A stretch of DNA of 25,968 nt from JBKPCD01 sp046727175 (lineage in GTDB: Bacteria > Acidobacteriota > Vicinamibacteria > Vicinamibacterales > 2-12-FULL-66-21): NCBI GenBank assembly GCA_046727175.1, contig JBKPCD010000131.1:1-25968 (forward strand), written 5' to 3'. The notes under the pieces are model-generated. The model ran no database searches. It was not told the DNA's origin and saw only the letters and a program-made list of their open reading frames with translations. Below are positions 15,436-22,718 of this stretch, piece after piece (the first letter of the stretch is position 1; every line of letters begins with the position of its first letter). A program made the position numbers and the translations under genes.

Positions 15436-15582
15436 GCGGGGTCTGAAGACCCCGCGCTGCAGACGGAATTCGCCGGACGCGGAAGACCGCGCTGTAGCGC
15501 GGGATCTAAAGACCCCGCGCTGCAGACGGAATCTGCCTGACGCGGAAACCGCGCTGTAGGGCGGGGTCTTCAGACCCCGCCG
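15435..15582. repeat. 63-bp tandem repeat with three GGGGTCT...AGACCCC hairpins
   Basis: Two full units and a third partial unit. AGACCCCGCGCTGCAGACGG starts at 15447 and again at 15510; GACGCGGAA(G)ACCGCGCTGTAG recurs at 15476 and 15539; both give a 63-bp period. Each unit contains a strong hairpin: 15435-15456 (10-bp stem around GA), 15499-15520 (one mismatch) and 15561-15580 (9-bp stem around TC). CCGCGCT-GT-AGCGCGG near 15487-15502 is an extra stem. The array fills the junction between permease 1 and the PQQ-like propeller gene, which converge. It could terminate both transcripts, or be a REP-like element amplified in place. Confidence 0.85.
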
Positions 15583-15602
15583 CCCTTTCTGATGCGCTGC
15601 CG

Positions 15603-16865
15603 CTATTCCTCGATCCGGTACAAGTGCGTCCGAGTGCGGAGGAACAGAGCACGGCCATCAATCGCCGGGGACGCCATGAACCCATCGGCGAGCTCGTTCT
15701 CGGCCAGCAGCTTGAATTGCCGGCCGTCTTCGATCACCGTTGTCTTCCCATCTTCGTTGAAGAAATAGATGCGCCTGTCGGCCCAGATCGGCGACGCGGA
15801 GTACGTGCCGGCCACGCGGTTCTTCCACACCACTGCACCAGTCTTCGCTTCGAGACACGTGACGACCCCGCTATCGTTCACCATGTAGAGCAGATCGCCC
15901 GACAGGAGCAACGACGGTTTGTTCGGCACACCCTTCGTCGCCCGCCACACAACGTGGGTGGCAGTCACGTCGCCTCGGCCATCGGGACGAACCGCGAGCA
16001 GCTGCCCCGTGATGAATCCCGTCGTGTAGAAGACGAGCCCGTGACCGACGACCGGTCGCGTGCTGCTCGAGAAGGTCGTGGGCTCCTCGATTCTCCACAG
16101 CTCCTTGCCAGTGTGCGGGTCGTACCCGTAAGCGGCTTTCGAGCCCACGCTCACGAGGACCGGCGAGCCGTCGACCTCGACGATCTGTGGCGTCGCGAAC
16201 GCCTTCCTGAAGTCACCTTCTGATTTTGGTTTGCCATCCGCCTCGAGGTCCCTGAAGTCGACCGACCGCCGTGTGCGCCAGACGGTCTTTCCCGACGCCT
16301 TGTCGAGCGCGACGACGTACTGCTGGTCGCTGCCGTCGAAATGCATGATGAGCAGGTTTCCAAAAAGGATGGGAGACGAGCCGGCGCCGCGATAGTGATT
16401 GCACTCGAGATCGCGCCGCTGCCAGAGAACCTTTCCAGTCTGCGTATCAATGGCCGCCGTGCCGGGCGATCCGAACGTGACATACACGCGTCCGGGCTCG
16501 ATGACCGGCGTCGGCGACGCGTAGCTGTTGAACGGATGCGCCTCCTGCGGCTGCGGAACATCGAAGACCTTCAGATCGCGAATGATTTTTCCGGTTTCGC
16601 GATCGACGGCAACAGCAAACAGCTGCTTTCCATCTTCAGTCGCGGTTGTCATCCACACCTGGGATCCCAGGATCACGGGTGAAGACCACGCGCGACCGTG
16701 GATAGCCGTTTTCCAGCGCACGTTCTTCGTTTCGCTCCAGGACACGGGCAGGTTGAGATTCCGGGAGACTCCCGAACCGTGGGGTCCACGGAATTGCGGC
16801 CATTGCGCGTGAGCGGAGAAAGTGAGAAGGGTGATGCCGATTACGATTGCGACGGTTTTGATCAT
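15603..16865 (-). CDS. PQQ-like (BamB-type) beta-propeller protein, exported
   Basis: 420 aa. Signal peptide MIKTVAIVIGITLLTFSAHA|Q, followed by WPQFRGPHGSGVSRNLNLPV, the hallmark start of the 'PQQ-like repeat / BamB-like' propellers common in Acidobacteria and Planctomycetes. Repeated blades show the tryptophan-docking pattern: AVDRETGKIIRDLKVF, AIDTQTGKVLWQRRDLE, ALDKASGKTVWRTRRS, GYDPHTGKELWRIEEP, CLEAKTGAVVWKNRVA. Residues expected of a quinoprotein dehydrogenase active site were not identified, so it may bind ligands or scaffold rather than catalyse. It starts 34 bp after the GntR-family gene on the same strand and is presumably cotranscribed with it. A BamB assembly role is less likely given the catabolic setting. 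Confidence 0.85.
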   Translation of the reverse strand: MIKTVAIVIGITLLTFSAHAQWPQFRGPHGSGVSRNLNLPVSWSETKNVRWKTAIHGRAWSSPVILGSQVWMTTATEDGKQLFAVAVDRETGKIIRDLKVFDVPQPQEAHPFNSYASPTPVIEPGRVYVTFGSPGTAAIDTQTGKVLWQRRDLECNHYRGAGSSPILFGNLLIMHFDGSDQQYVVALDKASGKTVWRTRRSVDFRDLEADGKPKSEGDFRKAFATPQIVEVDGSPVLVSVGSKAAYGYDPHTGKELWRIEEPTTFSSSTRPVVGHGLVFYTTGFITGQLLAVRPDGRGDVTATHVVWRATKGVPNKPSLLLSGDLLYMVNDSGVVTCLEAKTGAVVWKNRVAGTYSASPIWADRRIYFFNEDGKTTVIEDGRQFKLLAENELADGFMASPAIDGRALFLRTRTHLYRIEE

Positions 16866-16899
16866 GCGTCCGGATTTCGGCGGCCGTTAGCGATCTCGC

Positions 16900-17616
16900 T
16901 CAATTGCCACTGACCGCTCTCCGCTTGCGCGGCTCTCTCCACTCCGAGCCGTGCAATGCTGAAATCCGCCCGGAGATCTCCGCGAACCCGTACCGCACGT
17001 GCGCGCGCATGGCGGCATCGGCGCGTTCGGGATCGCCAGAGATGATGGCCTCGGCCAGCTGCGCGTGAAAGCCGGGAGGAAGCGGCGTCCGCCGCGCGGT
17101 CACATCGAACAGCCAATTGAGGATGAGCACGTGCTTGCGCTCGATCATCTGCTTGAGCAGGCTGCTGCCTGCGTGCTCGGCGATCCGGATGTGCAGCTGG
17201 ACGTGCTGATTGTGCACGGCGAAACGGAACTCCGGATCGTCGTCGCTCGTCGCAAGACGGCCGAACATCACGTCCACCTGCTCGGCGAGCCGGCGCAACT
17301 CGAGACGCTGCGCAGGAGTGGCGCGCTGCGAAAACAGCCGCGCCGATTGTGACTCGAGCGCTTCGCGAAGCTCGTACACCTCGCGGATGTCCTTTTCGGT
17401 CGGCACGCGGACGCGCGTGCCGGCGCGCGCCCGGCTCTCGACGAGGCCATCTTCTTCGAGACGCTTGAGCGCGTCGCTCACGGGAAGGACGCTCATCCCA
17501 AACTGTCGCGCGAGGCGCCGGCGCGACAGCGGCGTCCCTGGGCGAAGCTGGCCGCGCAGGATCTCGTCGCGAATCGCGAGATACGCTTCATCCGCCAGGC
17601 TGATTGATTTCTTCAT
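16900..17616 (-). CDS. GntR-family transcriptional regulator, FCD (FadR-like) subgroup
   Basis: 238 aa from the ATG at 17614-17616. The longer frame up to 17895 is purine-rich, non-protein-like sequence (many Arg/Lys/Gly) and is left out. Residues about 5-72 form the winged helix: AYLAIRDEILRGQLRPGTPL, SRRRLARQFGMSVLPVSDAL, LEEDGLVESRARAGTRV. Residues about 80-215 form the FCD ligand domain: IREVYELREALESQSARL, then FRFAVHNQHVQLHIRIAEHA and LAEAIISGDPERADAAMRAH, carrying the His residues that usually bind a metal and an organic-acid effector. Such regulators often sense sugar acids or other carboxylates. It is divergent from the PQQ dehydrogenase and upstream of the propeller gene, so control of both is plausible, though no TGGTnnnACCA-like operator was found. 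Confidence 0.9.
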   Translation of the reverse strand: MKKSISLADEAYLAIRDEILRGQLRPGTPLSRRRLARQFGMSVLPVSDALKRLEEDGLVESRARAGTRVRVPTEKDIREVYELREALESQSARLFSQRATPAQRLELRRLAEQVDVMFGRLATSDDDPEFRFAVHNQHVQLHIRIAEHAGSSLLKQMIERKHVLILNWLFDVTARRTPLPPGFHAQLAEAIISGDPERADAAMRAHVRYGFAEISGRISALHGSEWREPRKRRAVSGN

Positions 17617-17870
17617 CGCTCGGCGCGGTTGGCAGCGTCTCAGACGAGCGCCTCGGAAGTCAAGCGGGGACCCGTTTTGCTTTCTTCTCCCCTTCTCCGG
17701 TAATTTTCCTCTTCTCTTCTTCTCCAGTTTCCCGGTTCTCCGATCTCGATTTTGCCTCCCGCTCTCTTCGCCGGATCCTTGAATCCTGAAACGGTTCTGC
17801 TTCGTTCGCCGCTCCCTACCCGAGCTAGCTTTCCTGTGAGCGCAATTAGACTTGAGTAAGGAGGAATGGC
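17617..17870. promoter_or_regulatory. Divergent region between the GntR gene and PQQ dehydrogenase, with pyrimidine-rich tract
   Basis: 254 bp. From about 17671 to 17770 the plus strand is strongly pyrimidine-rich, dominated by CTTCTC-type words, so the gntR leader RNA would be purine-rich. Further right, TGTGAGCGCAATTAGAC (from about 17836) precedes a strong Shine-Dalgarno TAAGGAGG at 17857-17864, 6 nt before ATG 17871. No confident -35/-10 pair was found. Confidence 0.45.
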
Positions 17871-19220
17871 ATGGGTGCATTGTCGATGCGACCACGACTC
17901 ATCTCAGCCACAGCGCTGGGTGTGCCGATGATCTCGGCGCTCGTGATGTCACAATCAGCACCGACTCGGGATCTACCGCCCCCGCAACCGCCGTTCTCCG
18001 ACTATCGTACCGAGCGACCTGGCGCGAAATACAAGATCACCGTTGCGGATCTGCCGGCGCCGTTTGCGACGGAATCGGTCAGGAACGACGCGCGGGTGAT
18101 CGCGAGACCCTCAGGCGCTCTGCCACAAACGCTGCCGGGCTACTCGGTCACGCAGTACGTCGGCGATCTCGAAAATCCGCGTCTTCTTCGAACGGCGCCC
18201 AATGGCGATATCTTCGTCGCCGAGAGCCGCCCAGGTCGCATCAAGGTCATTCGCGGGTTGTCGCCGAATGGTCGGGCACAGACGGTCGGAGTGTTTGCAA
18301 CGGGGCTCAAGCGGCCGTTCGGCATCGCCTTCTACCCGCTCGGCCCGAATCCGCAGTTCGTGTTCATCGGCAACACGGATTCGGTGGTTCGCTTTCCATA
18401 CCACGTCGGTGACCTCAGCGCTCGAGGCCCGCTGGAGGTGATCGTTCCGGATCTGCCGGCCGGTGGTCAGCTGACGGGTGGCGGTCACTGGACGCGCGAC
18501 ATCGCGTTCTCGCGTGACGGACGAAAGATGTACGTCGCAGTTGGATCCCATTCGAACGTCGACGATCCCGATACGACGCCCGCCGAGAAGGATCGCGCGG
18601 ACATTCTGGAGTTCAATCCCGACGGAAGCGGTCGACGGGTCTACGCTTACGGCATTCGCAATCCTGTCGGCATCGCGGTTCACCCTCAAACGGACGAACT
18701 CTGGGCGTCAGTGAACGAGCGGGACGGGCTCGGGGACAATCTGGTGCCCGACTACATCACGCACGTCCAGGAAGGCGGATTCTACGGGTGGCCGTGGTTT
18801 TACATGGGCGGGAACCAGGATCCGCGCCTCGCGGGCAAGCACCCCGAGCAGAAATCGAAGGTCATCACCCCGGACGTGCTGATCCAGCCGCACAGCGCGT
18901 CGCTTCAAATGGTCTTCTACACGGCCATGCAGTTTCCGGCCGAGCATCGCGACAGCATCTTCGCCGCCGAGCACGGGTCGTGGAACAAGGCGATGCGCAC
19001 GGGATACAAGGTCATTCGCGTGCCGCTGAAGAACAACGCAGCCACGGGTGAGTACGAAGACTTCCTGACCGGGTTCGTCACTTCCGACGGTCAGGTGTGG
19101 GGACGCCCCGTCGGCGTGACGGTGGCGTCCGACGGTGCGCTCCTCGTGAGCGACGACGGGTCGAACTCGATCTGGCGCGTGAGCTACAGCGCGGCTTCGA
19201 CGAGGACCGGTGGCCAGTGA
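17871..19220 (+). CDS. PQQ-dependent sugar dehydrogenase of the L-sorbosone/soluble-glucose-dehydrogenase type
   Basis: 449 aa; the start follows TAAGGAGG by 6 nt. A signal peptide ends near SALVMSQSA, so the enzyme is periplasmic. The body is a six-bladed propeller: GYSVTQYVGDLENPRLLRTA, GDIFVAESRPGRIKVI, LKRPFGIAFYP, then GGGHWTRDIAFSRDGRKMY with the His expected to be the catalytic base, YGIRNPVGIAVHPQTDELWA with the Arg-Asn pair that contacts PQQ and substrate, and GFYGWPWFYMG and FAAEHGSWNK near the end. The family oxidises aldoses or sorbosone to lactones or acids with PQQ and Ca. It would supply aldonates to the IlvD/Edd dehydratase encoded 13 kb upstream. The exact sugar is unknown. 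No PQQ biosynthesis genes are in view. Confidence 0.87.
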   Translation: MGALSMRPRLISATALGVPMISALVMSQSAPTRDLPPPQPPFSDYRTERPGAKYKITVADLPAPFATESVRNDARVIARPSGALPQTLPGYSVTQYVGDLENPRLLRTAPNGDIFVAESRPGRIKVIRGLSPNGRAQTVGVFATGLKRPFGIAFYPLGPNPQFVFIGNTDSVVRFPYHVGDLSARGPLEVIVPDLPAGGQLTGGGHWTRDIAFSRDGRKMYVAVGSHSNVDDPDTTPAEKDRADILEFNPDGSGRRVYAYGIRNPVGIAVHPQTDELWASVNERDGLGDNLVPDYITHVQEGGFYGWPWFYMGGNQDPRLAGKHPEQKSKVITPDVLIQPHSASLQMVFYTAMQFPAEHRDSIFAAEHGSWNKAMRTGYKVIRVPLKNNAATGEYEDFLTGFVTSDGQVWGRPVGVTVASDGALLVSDDGSNSIWRVSYSAASTRTGGQ

Positions 19221-19250
19221 TGTAGCAACCGGCTCCGGACATACTTGCGG

Positions 19251-19967
19251 CTACTTCATGGCGAAGGTCATCTCGACCTCGACTTGCACGGCAACCGGTT
19301 GGCCGTCCTTCATACCCGGCTTGAACGTCCACTTCTTGAGGGTCGCAATGGCTTCACGATCGATCTCGGGATCGAGCGATCGCGTCACTCGGACATCTCC
19401 CACGGAGCCGTCCGCCAGCACCACGCATTGCATCTTGACGGCTCCCTGCACTCGAGACTTCATCGCGGCCGGGGGGTAGAGGGGTTTTACGTCTTTCACC
19501 ACGACGGGAGCTGAAACACCGTTTCCAGGCTTGTAAACCACATCCGGCGCGGGCGCTTCGGCTGTAGTTGCCGGCGCGGCAGCGGCGCTGCCCTTGTCGC
19601 GCAGCGTGAAGGTCATCTCGATATCGACCTTCACATCGACGGGTTTCCCATCCTTCTCACCGGGCCTGAATCGCCACTGCCCGAGGGCCTTGATCGCTTC
19701 TGCGTCGAGCCCTGGATCGAGGCTCTGCGTGACGTGGATGTCACTCGGCGTGCCATCCGTACGTACGACGCACTCGAGCATGACTCTGCCGCTGATTTGG
19801 TTTCTCTGCGCGTCAGTGGTGTAGGTTGGCTTCACCTCTTTTAGGATCCGAGGCGACGATACATTTCCGCCTGGCTTGTACGGAGCTGTCTCCTGCGACG
19901 CGGCTCGTGTCGCCGAGGGACCCCACACCACAATCGCGGACAACAACACCGGGAGCAACCGCTTCAT
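19251..19967 (-). CDS. Exported protein with two TonB C-terminal domains
   Basis: 238 aa from the ATG at 19965-19967 with AGGAG 8 nt upstream (the frame opened at 20057 is ignored). Signal peptide MKRLLPVLLSAIVVWGPSATRAA. Two copies of a TonB_C-like unit follow: residues about 35-128, from YKPGGNVSSPRILKEVKP to VDIEMTFTLR, and about 145-238, from YKPGNGVSAPVVVKDVKP to VEVEMTFAMK; by hand count about half of 94 aligned positions are identical. Each holds the conserved VTQSLDP/VTRSLDP and W-x-F-x-PG-x-KDG core. There is no Pro-rich spanning segment and the only hydrophobic stretch looks cleavable, so this is probably not a classic energy transducer but a periplasmic TonB-like partner. It converges on the PQQ dehydrogenase with only 30 bp between the genes. 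Confidence 0.87.
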   Translation of the reverse strand: MKRLLPVLLSAIVVWGPSATRAASQETAPYKPGGNVSSPRILKEVKPTYTTDAQRNQISGRVMLECVVRTDGTPSDIHVTQSLDPGLDAEAIKALGQWRFRPGEKDGKPVDVKVDIEMTFTLRDKGSAAAAPATTAEAPAPDVVYKPGNGVSAPVVVKDVKPLYPPAAMKSRVQGAVKMQCVVLADGSVGDVRVTRSLDPEIDREAIATLKKWTFKPGMKDGQPVAVQVEVEMTFAMK

Positions 19968-19999
19968 CAGTTCATCTCCTAGGGCCAGGGGCAAACCCA

Positions 20000-20018
20000 G
20001 TTTACACCTGGAGTAAAC
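20000..20018. promoter_or_regulatory. 19-bp palindrome in the 81-bp divergent region
   Basis: GTTTACACCTGGAGTAAAC: perfect 6-bp ends and CC/GG core, with one mismatched pair and a central T. It lies midway between the divergent TonB_C gene and permease 2, a natural position for one operator serving both. The CTGGAG/CTCCAG core is reminiscent of MerR-family sites, but no MerR gene is in the window. Confidence 0.55.
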
Positions 20019-20048
20019 CAGCTCGGCGATCTCTCCGTCCAACACGCC

Positions 20049-22570
20049 ATGAATCATCTGTTGGCGGACGCCCGTCTCGCGCTGCGGACCTGGCGCAAAT
20101 CACCCGGGTTCACCGCGATCGCCCTGCTGTCAATCGCGGTGGGCATCGGCGCGAACGCGGCGATTTTCACGCTCGTCGACCAAGTGCTCTTGCGAGTACT
20201 TCCGGTCCGCAACCCGCATGAGCTGGTGCAGGTCACTTTCAACGGCGCGCGCTACGGAAGCAATTGGGGGGATGGCAGTGAGCTCTCGTATCCGATGTAC
20301 ACGGAGCTCCGCGATCACAACGACGTGTTCTCGGGCATGTTCGCGCGCTTCGGGTACTCGTTCCACATCGGCCATGCCGGACGCACCGAGCGAGTCGCCG
20401 GCGAAATCGTCTCGGGATCGTACTTTCCGGTGCTGGGGGTTGGAGCGGCGATCGGGCGCACGCTGACGCCGGACGACGACAAGCTGGCCGGCGGCCATCC
20501 GGTAGCCGTGCTCAGCTACGGATTCTGGGTCGCCGGGTTCGGTCGCGATCCCGGCGTCGTCAACAGCACGCTCGTGATCAACGGCAATCCCTACACGGTC
20601 ATCGGCATCGCTCAGCAGGGATTCGATGGCATCGAAGTCGGTCAACCGTCACGCGTGTTCGTGCCGATGATGATGAAGAAGCAACTGACGCCAGGCTGGA
20701 ATGCACTCGACGAACGTCTGTATCGCTGGGTCAAGGTATTCGGACGATTGAAATCTGGCGTGACCCCCGAGAAGGCGCAGGTCGCGCTGACGCCCTACTA
20801 CAAGTCACTGGTCGAAAGCGATCTGAAGGATCCTGACTTCGCGCGCGCCGCCCCGGAGACTCGTCAACGCTACGCTGCCAACCAACTGCAAATCGTCCCG
20901 GCGTCGCAGGGGCGCTCCAACTTTCGTCGGACGTTGACGACGCCACTGTGGGTATTGATGGCGACAGCCGCGGGCGTCCTGCTGATTGCATGCGCGAATG
21001 TGGCGAACCTGCTGCTGGCGCGCGGCGCGGCACGGCAGCGCGAGATCGCGGTGCGCCTCGCCCTGGGTGCAACGGGCCGCCGCATCGCCGGACAGCTGCT
21101 GGTCGAAAGCGTGTTGCTCGCGCTCGTCGCCGGCGCCGGCGGGGTCGCAATCGCCGCGGTGGGCGCGCCGATTGTGCTCGGGTTCTTCGTCGGCGCAGAT
21201 GGGCCGCAGCCAATCTCGACGTCGCCGGACTGGCGGATTCTCGCCTTCACGATCGCGATTTCCACACTGACCGGCATCCTGTTTGGAATGGCGCCTGCCG
21301 TGCAGTCCACGCGGCCGGACGTGGCGCCAACACTGAAGGATCAGGCGGGCAGTGTTCTCGGCGGGCACGGGCGGCTGAGAAAAGCACTCGTGGCATCGCA
21401 AGTTGCCATCTGTCTCCTGCTGATCATCGGCGCAGCGCTCTTCACGCGAACACTCGGGAACCTGCTTGCCGTTGACATCGGCTTCGACGCATCGCACGTG
21501 ATCTCGTTCGGAATGGATCCCACGCTCAACGGCTACGACGCGCCCCGAACCAGACAGTTCACGAAGGCGCTGCTGGACAGGTTGAACGCGACTGCTGGCG
21601 TCGAATCGGCAGGAATCGCCTCGATGCGCATCCTCGAAGGCAATCAGTGGACCACGTCGATCACGGTGGAGGGTTACCAGGCGAAGTCGAACGAGAACTC
21701 CTCACAGTGGGCCAATTCGATTAGTCCCGGGTATTTCAGGACGATGGGAATCCCGGTGATCGCAGGTCGGGACTTCACCGATCGCGACGAGCGCACGGCA
21801 CCACCCGCGAAAGGCGAGCGTGATTTTCATGTCGCGATCGTCAACGAGCGGTTCGCGCGTCACTATTTCGGCAACTTCAACCCGATTGGACGGAGGATCG
21901 GGATGGGCGGCAACCCGAACACGCCGACGCCGATCGAAATCGTGGGGCTGGTCCACGACAGCAAGTACACCGACGTGCGCGACGAGATTCAGCGGCAGGT
22001 GTTCTTCCCGTACCTGGAGTCCTCGCAGCCGAGTGGCTTCACCGTATACCTGCGCACCGGCAACCGGCCGACCGCATGTTCGAGGTCGTCCGCCGGACGC
22101 TGCGAGAGATCGACCCGAACCTGCCCGTCTTCAGCACGCGCACGCTGGACCGTCAGGTCGCGCTGTCCCTCAGCCGGGAGCGGCTCGTATCTGCGATGAC
22201 GGCCACGTTCGGGACGCTCGCGACGTTGCTGGCTATCGTTGGCCTCTATGGCGTGATGTCGTACACGGTATCGCGGCGCACGCGTGAAATCGGCGTGCGT
22301 GTCGCGTTCGGCGCGAGCGCCGGCAACATTCGATGGCTGGTCATCCGCGAGGTGCTCGTCATCACAGCGGCCGGAATCGGCGTCGGCCTGCCGGCCGCCT
22401 GGTGGCTCGGGCGATACGTGTCAGCTCAGCTCTATGGCGTCGAGCCGACCGATGCCGTGACGTTCATCGGCGCCACGCTGCTCTTGATGATCGTCGCCGT
22501 TGTCGCGGGCCTCGTGCCGTCGACTCGGGCGGCAAAGCTGGATCCAACGAGCGCCCTCCGGGCGGAATGA
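20049..22570 (+). pseudogene. MacB/FtsX-type orphan ABC permease 2, frameshifted
   Basis: From ATG 20049 (MNHLLADARLALRTWRKSPG) the frame is a normal duplicated permease: TM1, MacB domain, first FtsX block from about residue 296 (LLIACANVANLLLARGAA, IAVRLALGATGRR), repeat from about 440, MacB domain 2 ending YLRTGNRPTA. Near 22070-22080 the frame then becomes Arg/Ser-rich and stops at 22199, while the missing C-terminus continues in another frame from ATG 22076 (MFEVVRRTLREIDPNLPV, SYTVSRRTREIGVRVAFGAS, LDPTSALRAE) to 22570. The joined length of about 840 aa matches intact relatives. A single-base loss near 22073 is the simplest cause; no slippery heptamer is visible, so programmed slippage is unlikely. 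It could be a true mutation or an assembly error. No prefix domain or ATPase is present. Confidence 0.85.
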
Positions 22571-22718
22571 CTGAATCCCTAATCCCTAATCCCTGATCTC
22601 GAATCCCTTGTCACTGAATCTTTGGATCACTGAATCGCTGGGGACGGATCCACGGATTCAAGGGTTCGAGGATGAGGGATTCACGATCAGCGATGAGGGA
22701 TTAGGGATTCGGATTTCG
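22571..22718. repeat. Long palindrome of AATCCCT heptamers at a convergent junction
   Basis: Begins right after the permease 2 stop. The left side holds AATCCCTAATCCCTAATCCCT, three 7-bp units, then looser TCNCTGAATC words. The right side, up to about 22713, is the inverse, with GAGGGATTAGGGATTCGG. The arms of roughly 60 bp pair imperfectly around a centre near 22645 (GGATCC). It lies between permease 2 and permease 3, which converge; a bidirectional terminator or a dispersed palindromic element fits. Confidence 0.75.

Noticed and set aside
17836..17852. CRP or LacI-type operator (TGTGAGCGCAATTAGA)
   Set aside because: Only the left half-site is convincing; the right half does not match TCACA or an inverted repeat.
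16900..17895. 331-residue form of the GntR-family protein
   Set aside because: The first 93 codons translate the purine-rich tract and have no family similarity; the winged helix begins just after ATG 17616.
19221..19250. Terminator between the PQQ dehydrogenase and the TonB_C gene
   Set aside because: Only a 5-bp GTAGC/GCTAC pairing with a long loop that extends into the TonB_C stop region is present.
22060..22090. Programmed ribosomal frameshift in permease 2
   Set aside because: No slippery heptamer of the XXXYYYZ type, no stimulatory stem seen, and intact relatives here (permeases 1 and 3) use one frame.
22571..22718. CRISPR-like array because of repeated AATCCCT words
   Set aside because: Units are only 7 bp, contiguous and inverted across the centre, without spacers or cas genes.
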